The notes beneath the pieces were generated by a model that worked only from the letters and a program-made list of their open reading frames with translations, searched no databases and had not been told where the DNA came from. A stretch of DNA of 64,000 nt from Phlyctochytrium arcticum (taxonomy: Eukaryota; Chytridiomycota; Chytridiomycetes; Chytridiales; Chytridiaceae). Below are positions 43,141-52,460 of the stretch, in pieces; position 1 is the first letter of the stretch; every line of letters starts with the position of its first letter. The position numbers and the translations under genes were made by a program. The stretch lies in contig JAHLKI010000014.1 in assembly GCA_025602905.1 (NCBI GenBank), positions 558,001-622,000 of the forward strand, given 5' to 3'.

Positions 43141-46024
43141 CTAACCTTCTGCATGGGCGATGAGCTCTTGTATCTCGTCGCTGGTAGGTTGTCTTAGAAG
43201 TCGTGAGCGATAGTACTTTCTTAATGTCCTGTGTTGGTCTTTTGTCATGATACTGCTGTGAACTGATTGATGGGTGCTGTGAAGTACTAGGCAACTAAAT
43301 TGTGCAAGGTATGCATCGGTATTTGTGAGGTCAACCTTCGGCATCTTAAGAACTTCCTTTTGGAAATTGCGCACGATACTTCCAACATTGACTCCATCCA
43401 TCACTAAGTCGTGATTCTTCAGTGTACGTATGCTGTGATGAAGCCGATTCAACGAGAGATGGTCCGTCAGCAGGCTCTCGTCATCACTTTCAACACTTGT
43501 TGGAGGCATGCGACCGGTGGGTGTGGTGGGAAATGGTGGGACGACTTGTTGTGACTGTGAACGTCCTCTAATAACCGACGGCACAGCTTCGCGCAACGGG
43601 TCGGCCGAATGAAAGCCGTCAGTTAAATTAAAGACGACCGAATCGGTGTCAAGACGATCAAACTGATGGGAATGAGTATTGGCTTTGCCCCTTTTTCGAC
43701 ACGCGTCGTCTTCCACTGCATCCTTCACGTTCCTCTTTACGCCGCTAAGTGTCACGGTGCATATATGCGCCTTCAGCGCATATATGCACCGTGACAGGCA
43801 CATTGGACCAATACGACAACTTTCCAGTTTGTCCTTTTACGTCAAGCGAGAAGGATAGAAGGGTAGAAAAAAGATCTTTCAGATGAGAAACCATTCTGGG
43901 AACAACATCGTCCATCGCCTTCTCCAAGGGAAGCGGTGCACTGGACTTCTCATCATCATCTTCTTCATCATTGTCATGATCATCCGTCGGGATCGGAAGT
44001 CCGCGAAGCTGGAATTCGCGTTCAGTCATCTCTGCCAGCTGCTTGAGGGCAGATTCCCCCCTCATGGCTGTGATAAGGAACGCTTTCCGGGTCACTTGAT
44101 CGTTGGTATCATAAAAGCGGATAGCAGCGCGAAGGATGGAATGAAAGACCTCTAGGTCTTCGCTGGAAAACGTGGAGAATAGGACAGAGACGAGGACATC
44201 CTGTGGGAGGTGGGCCGGCAATTTCTCCAAGAGGGCGAGCTGGAATAGGATAATGTTCACGTAATTCTTCTTCTCCAGACGGGTGAACAATGGGAAGAGG
44301 CGCTGCAGACACATCTTGATCTGACCAAGATCACCGCTGGCTAACAAGTATGGGCAGTCCACGGAAAGAGGAATAGCCTCCTCAAAAACCCACAAGATGG
44401 CATCGATCATAGCCTTGCGGACGGGTGTAGCGTCAGGATGATTGGCCGCCAACTTGTAGGTTTTTAGAAGTTCCTCGCGACATTCTTGCCATGCGGTCAT
44501 GGCAAGGGCCAGCATAGCTGTTCTGCGTTTAGGTCGCATCTTGATTGGCGTGGTGTTCTCAATCTCGGGGTACCCAGCAATCCAGAGGGGATGAATCAGC
44601 GTCCAAGCATGTATGAGGATGGCCTCTTGAGAGTTGAGTGATACATGCATCAAGTCGGGTGCTGCCAGTACATGTGGTTGTAAAGCCTGGTACTTTGGGG
44701 ATCTGAGAAGCTTGTTGACGTACATCCATACGTAAAAATCCCCGGTCAGCACAAAGGACTGTTTGTGTGCAAGATCCTCGCCAGGATAGCCTACTTTGGA
44801 CAGAAAAGCCTCTATGTTGTCCATGACGGGCTTAAGGTCATCAGCTGACTTCATGGGATTATTATCGCTCCCGATAATATGGAAGTCTTCCTGAGATGCC
44901 GCCTTCGTTGCCATGCTATAAGCATACATTTTCTGGGAGAGAACTTCGCCATTGCGCAACTTGGCATAGCTTTCGCTTCCGGGGCCTTCGATGACCTGGG
45001 GGATCCACGACACGTCCTGCAGGAGAGAGGCATTCAAACTTCCAATACCAGGGGGAAGTGGTTTGAGGTCTCGATGAAGCTTCACTGCATAGTTGGCAGT
45101 TGTTCTTGCGCTCGTAAACTTGCCTGGCGCATTAGCTGTGCTTGGTATGGCGCGAATCTGACACCAGTGAAAATCGTCAATCGTGACTACAAGAAGGGGG
45201 TTTGTTTGGAGAATGTCCTTCACCACGGCTTCTTGCGACTCCAGGATTAGATCGTTTGAACGGGCAACCGACTTTGACGGATTGTAGCAGATCCCTACTC
45301 TCGAAAAGTATCGCTGCAGGGTATATGACTGACCGATCATCTGCCGTCCAACGATTCGTTTGATATAGTCGCACCTCCTATCCATGGTATGGGCTTCATA
45401 GCAGATGGAAAAAATAATTTTTCTCTTCATGCGGTCCCTGTAGACCACGGATTGAAGTGGTGTGTCCTTGAAGCCAATCGAGGTGGCCTTGAGCTCGTAC
45501 AGACGTGGGTATGCCGCAATGAATCCATCGACATCGACAAAGGGATTCCCGTCGAAAGGACGTTTGATAAAGTCCAACATGGCTTTATTCAAGTCATTGA
45601 CCGTTGCGGGATCCTCTTCATCCGGTTTCGAAGGAGTGATAATGGTGATGGCATCCAAGTTCTCCGGCTCATCATGATCAACCATTATGACTACGGCTTC
45701 ATCCTCATCTGCATTTGCTTCCGGCGATTCATCTGGTACACTTTCCACAGGTCGGAAGAATCCGTATTGAGACCATCGAGATCGACACCCTTCGCAAGCA
45801 TACCGGGCAGCGGCCCTACGCGCAAGCTGAGGCTTCACACCATTCATCGCCAGCTTACCGAGCTCGTCATATCCAAACTTGTAAAATCGTGAGGAGTTCT
45901 TGGTCCCACAACCAAAACAGCCGGGTATAAAGTACCACTTGCCGTTCTTTCTTCCAGGCACTTCATAGAACCAAACGCGTGAGCCTACAGCCTGAGGATT
46001 TCCGAGGTTCAAGAAAAAAGGCAA
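43141..46024 (-). CDS. Large transposon-like protein (TIDDFH / HVSLNS family), two exons
   Basis: A 759-codon frame (46024-43745) is followed by an overlapping 220-codon frame. A phase-compatible intron of 73 nt (GTCGTA...CACTTAG) or 64 nt (GTCCAA...CACTTAG) would join them to about 960 residues. The N-terminus has two CxxC pairs (GCFGCG, ACEGC), zinc-ribbon-like. The core has VVTIDDFHWCQI, a DNNP segment, LAAPDLMHVSLNSQEAILIH, KRRTAMLALAMTAWQE and LLASGDLGQI. This order matches from memory a family of large uncharacterised proteins, widespread in fungi and invertebrates, with RNase-H-like transposase character. The tail is disordered with basic patches. The donor is non-canonical, so the joining is the weak point. 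The function is unknown. Confidence 0.6.
43750..43796. repeat. Perfect hairpin with 21-bp arms and 5-nt loop
   Basis: Arms 43750-43770 and 43776-43796 are exact reverse complements (TGTCACGGTGCATATATGCG followed by C, and its mirror). The loop is CTTCA. The hairpin lies exactly where the two frames of the large transposon-like gene must be joined, so it sits in the putative intron or is a small insertion that shifted the frame. Confidence 0.9.
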
Positions 46025-47956
46025 ATGACGAAGGAATTACGATCAGTAGACTGTAGCGGCGCTTGATGTTCAAGTTGATCAAGATGCCCATCTCACCTTC
46101 CTCTTCGGCGGCATGCTGTCACTTGCGCGTCGGAATACTGAAGATCCTGTCAGAAAAGGTTCGGATAAAGTCACAGAGTCTCCTTCCCATACCGGTTGAG
46201 GTGAGTTTCGAGAGTTTACTGGAGGTGTGTAGTGCAAAAGATCGCGTGGAAATGGACAGATGGTGAACGAATGTTTTGCAAAAACGTACAGTAAAACGGC
46301 CAGGTCGGATCAGCTTACTTAATGCTACAATGACTGTGCCTCCCTATTGTAAAACTCGGGTTCCGCTGAGAGAACCTTGGAGGTGCAGACTCCGACTCAC
46401 GAGAGAGCCAGGAGAAACGACCCAGCGCACAATTGAGTTTTCCACCGAAATGAAATGTACAGCCACCTGACCCGGCCGATTTTTTCCCAGACTTTTTTCT
46501 GGACGCAAGTCGATTAATAAAAACCTCACAGACAAGTACCCAGATATGACTGGGATCCTTCTATATTGATTTAAGTTTATGTTGTAGCAACCAGGGACCC
46601 AAAACAACACCAAAAGTGCGGTTTTTTGAGGCATTCTTGGTTAACAGTGGGGAGGATGTACATTTGGAGGGAAAATGTGCCCCGGTGGAATTGGCTGAAA
46701 ATGAAGTATATTGTTCTTTTATATGTATTCTACGATATGTGATGATCTCAAGGCTGTAGGTGCGGTCAATTGTGTGCTTGAAAGTGGCCACCCCCGGGGC
46801 TTATAGTAGACATGAAAATACGTAACATAACTCTTCGGTAATCGCAGAAGCAATCGTGCACAAACTTTTACAATAACAATAATCGTTGGAGTTGGATTGG
46901 TAAATGTAGCTAACTTTGGGTGAGTCCAATTAGGCTTTTTTCCCACAATAGCTGCAGATGGCAAATTATGCTTATGCGGGGCATCTATGTACCAAACTTG
47001 ATAACAGCGCACCTTTCTCTTTGTTGCCGTGTTTGAGAATATTTTTTTTGCCTTAGATGTAGATGTTGGAGGAGTTGATAGTGCGCTTTTCCAACATTTT
47101 GCGCAGTCATACTGACCAGAGATGATCTCTAAGTTGTCAAATATGTCTTGAATTTATTCTGCGTTGTATCGGAGCAGTGGGTGTAGACGATTTAGATCCC
47201 AAAAAAACCAAAAATTCTTACATAGCGAGGCGTCCTTATGTCTGGCATCAGTACTAAAATATAATGTAATGTCTTTGTCAAGGCGGTGATGAGCCGGCCA
47301 AGATCTCCGTGAGATAACGATGGACTGTTCTTGGTCTTGCGAATAATACACCCGGGGGTGAATGCATCTTTCTTTTGCTCTCTGGAGTCTTCAGTTTACG
47401 AGCTGAACCTCTGTTAGGGGACAAAAGTCGGCCTCCACATCGTAGCGGTGACCTGTTTTTGGGGGGGCTCCATGATTGCTCGAATGTGCCCCGGTGGATT
47501 TGCTTCAAACTTGGACTAGAGCGAGATTAGGTGGTAATTGAGGAGATTTGGGGATCCTGATCGCTTCACTGTGTGGAGGAATGAAGTGGCAGGTCCTGGC
47601 AGGGGGGGTGATCTAAAATGACAATCGCCGTCAACAAAGGGCACACAGCTGATCCCATAACCATACAGTGCTGCATGAAATCTCACAGGTCTACCGCAGC
47701 ATACTCAATGTTGAGTTTCAGAAGACTTAAGCGTAACTTTACTACATTTTTTGTTGACTGACAGGTCCATATTGATTTTGCAAGTTGAATTTCGCGAGCG
47801 CGTCAAAACTCCGATTACCTCAGCGAGGCTGGTATGTTCATTTCGGTGAAAAAGGCAGTTGTGCGCTGGGAGAAACGAGTATCGACAACAGAGACAAAAG
47901 ATGCAAGCAAAACGAATGGGAGACGACAAAGTGAAAGTATTAAAAGATACAAGAAT
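46025..47956. other. Gene-free stretch between the island and RPL7
   Basis: About 1.9 kb with no supported gene. The 15-mer ATGTGCCCCGGTGGA occurs at 46675-46689 and again at 47484-47498 in the same orientation, each in a similar context. The region may be an eroded element boundary. Confidence 0.4.
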
Positions 47957-49432
47957 CTACATCATCTGGTGGATAAGACCGTTGATCTTGTCCTCACGGT
48001 TACCGCACTCTCCACCCTGGATAAAGTGAATAGTCTTCTTTCCCTTGTAACCGCCAGTGGGGTTGGAAAGGTGGAAGGGCCACAAGAAGGCGTTGGCCTG
48101 CTTAAAGTTGGGTCCGACAGTGGCAATCTCGTGGATCAAATCCTCAACACAGATAATGCCAAACTGACCGAGAGCCTTCTCAATGACAGAGTTGTCGGTG
48201 ATGGGGAGACGCTGCTTGTCAACCTTGGCGAATCCGCGCTTGTAGACGAGCTCACGGACAGTCTTGAGGTTGGGGTATCCCCAGGCAACGTAGGGTCCAA
48301 CCCACTGCAACATCTGGAGGGTGGCCTTGGTCAAGCGGACAAAGGTGCCAGAGTTGATCTTGGTCAAACGCAAAAGCTGGAGAATCTTACGGGGCTTGGG
48401 GGCAACCTTCATGATACTGTAAAATAAAAAGTGAGTTGGAATGTCGCAAAATAAAAGCGACAAAGCAAAATGCTTACCCCTTGATACGGACAACAAAGGC
48501 GAGGGGAGCCTCGGCGGGAACGTAAAAGTTACCCTGGGCCTTGGCCTGGCGGCGGAGACGGACCTCATCGCGTTCCTTGGAACGGTACTCCTTGACGTAC
48601 TGTTCGGCACGCTTGAAGATGACCTTTCGCTTGGCAGCGGCAGCCTGAAATGAATTGTAAACATAAGTAAACAGTCTCAGATATAGGGAGCGTGTCTGAT
48701 GCCATGCTCTCTCCTCTGCCTACTGTCAGTCCCGAAAGATGGTTGACAACAACTACATGTCCCGTAGTAGCAGGATTCGTTGATCGTGGTGTGTTATGCA
48801 TCATCCAGCAGGCAGCCACGAGAGACAAAGCATCATATGGAATTGATTCTCACCTTCTTGCGCTCAACTTCGGCAGTAGCACGCTCGGCGGCGATCTTCT
48901 CCGTGGTCTTGCGCTTCTTGAGCACAGACTCGGGAACGAATTGCTTGGCACTGTTGAATCGACGAGAGGGGAACCAAGTCAATGACATGTTCAAGCCCAG
49001 AAAGTATGTGTCTCTTCAGAGTAGCGAGTGGACCAAGCCTCGGTGACCAGTTCCAACAATGAATTCAATCGGAGTAGCATTCCAAAAGGTGCACTACAAC
49101 AACAAGTCCCCCAAACATGATCCAAAGACAATGCTCGAGGAGTTCCAGACCAGACACCATCCCCGCAAGGGAGAAAGCATCAGTCTACAGGATGAATTTC
49201 AAAGGAAGGGCTTCTTGCAAAGTCCTAGCCCTCAGCGTCCCCGCCTGTGCTGCTGCCCTTCCAAGAAGGAACAAACAACAGCGGGAGGTATGGCATGCTG
49301 TCCGACCTATGGCTCAAAACGAGAAGAAAAAAAGTGATTGCAATCCCGCTCCCCACTTTTCTCCAACGCCCCACTCGTCGACTCCTCAGTGGCAGACAAA
49401 ACGAAAAACAGGCATACTTACACTTCAGGCAT
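47957..49432 (-). CDS. RPL7: Cytosolic 60S ribosomal protein uL30 (L7)
   Basis: This structural protein of the large ribosomal subunit has exons, in transcript order, at 49432-49422, 48950-48854, 48644-48478 and 48416-47957, giving 244 residues, the usual family length. The first exon is only 11 nt (M-P-E-V split). Hallmarks are [84 protein letters not shown] and [15 protein letters not shown]. Introns are 471, 209 and 61 nt. The second holds a C/D-box snoRNA, as RPL7 introns do in budding yeast. The long first intron near the start codon is typical of fungal ribosomal protein genes. Confidence 0.97.
48716..48815 (-). ncRNA. C/D-box snoRNA inside RPL7 intron 2 (snR39/snR39b type)
   Basis: On the minus strand a 9-bp terminal stem (CTGCCTGCT at 48815-48807, AGTAGGCAG at 48724-48716, one G-U pair) closes a box C (ATGATGC, 48804-48798, one mismatch to RUGAUGA) and a box D (CTGA, 48729-48726). 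Just before box D is CCATCTTTCGGG, exactly complementary to the conserved LSU rRNA segment CCCGAAAGATGG. By the D+5 rule it would direct 2'-O-methylation of the G in CCCG (yeast 25S G805). The next modified base, A807, is guided in yeast by snR39 and snR59 from RPL7 introns. Host gene, boxes, stem and guide agree. C'/D' boxes were not identified. Confidence 0.85.
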
Positions 49433-49764
49433 GGCTGCAGACTAGGGACCAAACGATAAAGGGATCGTTCAGATGGCCGGGGTGAGGAAAGAGAAAGCTT
49501 CCAGCACCGGCCACCGCCGAATGTATATCAGAAAAATTACTACACGTGACCGCGGAAAAAATTGCACTGGCCATTACTCCCAAAGCGGGTATATGGAGAA
49601 TTTAGGTCGCTGTCCGCCAGCTGTCCTCATTGCTCCGGAAAGGTTCAGGTTGAAAGGATGACATCCAACGTATATAGATAGGATCTCAACGACTTATTGT
49701 ACAATGTAAAAGTACAGCTCGTATCAAAATTTTGGTGATGAAAAATCACCCATCCTCATCAGGA
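49433..49764. other. RPL7 promoter and NSE3 3' flank
   Basis: No gene seen. This is the region upstream of the RPL7 start codon and downstream of the NSE3 stop codon. Confidence 0.5.
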
Positions 49765-51020
49765 TCAAGCGTCTTCAGCTTCCCCACCCTCACTTGGCCC
49801 CGCCAACCTTTCAATGTCTGTTCGCAGCCTGGCTAACACATCTGGAGTCAGATCATCATACGCCTGCAATAATGAGTTCAGTAACAAGGTTCGAGAAAAG
49901 GGGAGAAATGATGGGTTACCTCTGCAATAAATTCGATCGCATGCTCCTCCGGAAGTTCAATTTTGGCGCGTGGTCCCCAGAAATAGTCATAAGTATCCAT
50001 CTCACCCATCTGGATCTTGTTTCGGATAAGGTAATTTTGTTTCGTCATATGCGACAGAAATGCCATGGGTGTGTCGTATTCGAGGACTGAATCATCCTTG
50101 CCAATCCCCAATCTTGCGAGATAACCGAGCAACCGACCTACAGGCATACCACCGTTTGTTACATGCTTGATGTGAATGAAGTCGTACAAGACATACCTTC
50201 GTCCAATTGACGACCATTCACCATAATAATGCACAAAATCAGACATGTGAGCACCATCTCGGGTGTTTCAGCTCCCCACCGAGTAATCCGCTGATCGACT
50301 GGTAAGATTGAACGAAGAATGTACGCTCGGCTAGATTTGACCACGGTTTTGGCGCCAGGGCCTATCGCCAATCCTTAGTATGTGAAACTTAGAACCGGAC
50401 GAGCACAACATACCATTCTTTTGAGTCTGAGTTTGTGTTTGCGCTTGCGTAGCAGCGGCAGTCATATCTTTGGCGGGTAACTCAACCATTTCAAAGCCAA
50501 ATATACTGCGTAATCGGTCATTGGCTCTTTCAAAGATGGCTGGGAAGACCCGGGTATGCTCCTTCAAAACTAAGTTTGTTTGTAATCATTAAGCAATTGC
50601 AAGTTTGGGCCTGCAGCATATCCGTCGTACCTTTCTTATTGATTTCCTCTCGTCGCAATGGTACTTTGCGATGCTCCGTGGATAATGCCAGGCGCACGAG
50701 TTCCTTGACTTTTTGCGCCGTATTCTGTGAATTCCAGTCTTTGAATAACAGTACATACAAACAGAAAAGTGAAAGTGACGGACCTCGCTCGGTAAGCTTT
50801 GGAGTAGACGTTCTGCATTTGTATTGGTTATTTGTGAGGGGGCATCCTGAGTTTGATGAAAGGACTGGCTAGAGCCTTGCGAAGGTTGTTCAAACGGGTC
50901 CTCGATCTAATCGAACCAAAAGCAATAAGTACAAGGCCAGCATCCATTGACATTGGCCCATATTCCCCGTGTACTTACCTGATGTCGACCACTACGTCTT
51001 TGGGAGCCGGCGACTGTCAT
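49765..51020 (-). CDS. NSE3: Nse3/MAGE-domain subunit of the SMC5-SMC6 complex
   Basis: Nse3 pairs with the RING protein Nse1 and with Nse4 in the SMC5/6 DNA-repair complex. Exons in transcript order are 51020-50979, 50906-50784, 50724-50631, 50569-50414, 50361-50197, 50137-49920 and 49863-49765, giving 298 residues. MAGE-family blocks include VKELVRLALSTEHRKVPLRR, INKKVLKEHTRVFPAIFERA, RSIFGFEMVELP, ILRSILPVDQRI, GRLLGYLARLGI, MTKQNYLIR, YDYFWGPRAKIELPEEHAIE and FIAEAYDD. The strongest signatures are the WGPRA motif and the second winged helix. The frame read through intron 5 gives a false ORF. The gene is head-to-head with uL2m, 177 bp between start codons. Confidence 0.92.
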
Positions 51021-51197
51021 TTTCAACGTTGATTTTGTCGTTGGAACTTTGAGAGCTCAGAGCGGACATTGGACAAAGGTCCGACGCTGTTACTTCCATG
51101 ACTGTGCGCATGGCGTAACCATAGCAAGAACTGGACAACTTTTGGAAAGCAATAATTGACATTCCGACGAACCAGAGATCAAATCTCGACAGCAACA
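51021..51197. promoter_or_regulatory. Short divergent promoter between NSE3 and uL2m
   Basis: 177 bp separate the two start codons. There is no TATA box. Both genes must take their core promoters from this segment. Confidence 0.6.
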
Positions 51198-52400
51198 ATG
51201 AGTGTACTGCAGCCAATACCGAGGCTGGCTGCTCAGTGCCGACTGGCTCCGGCACGGCTCGTCAACACAACACCTGTCCGAAGTTTCCTGACCGTGCAGA
51301 TTGGAGTTGCGTCCCAGTCCCAACGTCGGCTGGCTGGAAAACAATGCCAAATCTTTCACCCCCCTACGACCTTGCAAGTCCGCCACCGAACCTTCCGCAA
51401 GAAATTATCAAGGCCGGCAAAACGCTATCTCAAATGGGTCGAGAAACTCAAGGCGGAAGGCCTCGAGCCACCAAAAGTGGAGCGACCAGTCATGGAAAAC
51501 AAGTTCTGGAAAGTTATCGGCAATATGAAGGTGTACAAGTCTATTACTCCCGGACTACGCAACCGACAGCACCCCACGCGATTTCATCTTTGGAAGGGGT
51601 CGTGCGTGAAGCGACTGTCGTACGGAAAGCGATCTACCGGTGGGCGCAATAACACTGGGAAAATTACTGTCCGTCACCGTGGAGGAGGGCACAAGCGCCG
51701 CGTCCGAATTATCGATTTCAACCGTTTTACACCTGGCCCACATGAAGTAGTCCGTCTGGAATACGATCCGAACCGTTCGGCCGATCTGGCATTGCTGCGA
51801 AACCTGTCGACCAATGAGTTTAGTTACATTATCTGCCCGGCGGATGTTACGCCCGGTGACATTGTTCAGTCATGGCGCCAAGGAATTCCCCGACCGGCCC
51901 CCGGTGAAGACCCCATACCCAAGAACCAAATGATCAAGAAAGGAAACTGCCTGTTACTCAAAGATATTCCCGTCGGAACAGAGATTCACTGCATTGGATT
52001 GCGAGCGGACTCGCATGCGCAAATCTGTCGGTCGGCCGGCACCTCGGGACAGCTCATGTACACTTCCCCAACAGGCATGGCTCAAGTTCGATTGTCCAGT
52101 AAGGAAGTGCGACTTATTCCTGTCAACGCCTGCGCAACGATCGGCAAGGTTGGCAATGAAGCCCATCAAAACACCAATTTGGGAAAAGCTGGTGCCCGAC
52201 GACATTTGGGATGGCGGCCTGCTGTCCGTGGTATTGCCATGAGTCCTGTGGATCATCCCCACGGTGGTGGTGGAAAGAGCAAGGGTGGAAAGGATCCGCG
52301 AAGTCCTTGGGGATGGAAAACAAAAGGTTGGAAAACGGTCCGCAGAAAGAAGATTTTTGTCCTGCGGACAAAGCGTGAAGCCAAGATGGGTCGGTCGTAA
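51198..52400 (+). CDS. RML2: Mitochondrial ribosomal protein uL2m
   Basis: This 400-residue single-exon protein is the peptidyl-transferase-centre protein uL2 of the mitochondrial large subunit. A basic, Arg/Ser/Thr-rich presequence (MSVLQPIPRLAAQCRLAPAR) precedes the uL2 core: KSITPGLRNRQHPTRFHLWK, GRNNTGKITVRHRGGGHKRR, RIIDFNRF, VVRLEYDPNRSADLALL and YIICPADVTPGD. The C-terminal block is GNEAHQNTNLGKAGARRHLG ... RGIAMSPVDHPHGGGGKSKG, with the conserved HPHGGG loop and its histidine. The ATG at 51198 is chosen because it begins the targeting peptide; the frame is open further upstream without an ATG. Confidence 0.97.
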   Translation: MSVLQPIPRLAAQCRLAPARLVNTTPVRSFLTVQIGVASQSQRRLAGKQCQIFHPPTTLQVRHRTFRKKLSRPAKRYLKWVEKLKAEGLEPPKVERPVMENKFWKVIGNMKVYKSITPGLRNRQHPTRFHLWKGSCVKRLSYGKRSTGGRNNTGKITVRHRGGGHKRRVRIIDFNRFTPGPHEVVRLEYDPNRSADLALLRNLSTNEFSYIICPADVTPGDIVQSWRQGIPRPAPGEDPIPKNQMIKKGNCLLLKDIPVGTEIHCIGLRADSHAQICRSAGTSGQLMYTSPTGMAQVRLSSKEVRLIPVNACATIGKVGNEAHQNTNLGKAGARRHLGWRPAVRGIAMSPVDHPHGGGGKSKGGKDPRSPWGWKTKGWKTVRRKKIFVLRTKREAKMGRS

Positions 52401-52460
52401 TCATAATTTTCATGCACGCCACTGTCACTTTATGTATCAAAATATTATATCCATTCAATT

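Noticed and set aside
48951..49421. Second snoRNA in the 471-nt first intron of RPL7
   Set aside because: No box C (RUGAUGA) paired with a CTGA at suitable spacing was found on the transcribed strand.
50138..50196. Read-through ORF in NSE3 containing YDFIHIKHVTNGG
   Set aside because: This segment is intron 5 (GTATGT...CTGTAG). Splicing gives the conserved GRLLGYLARLG continuation in frame.
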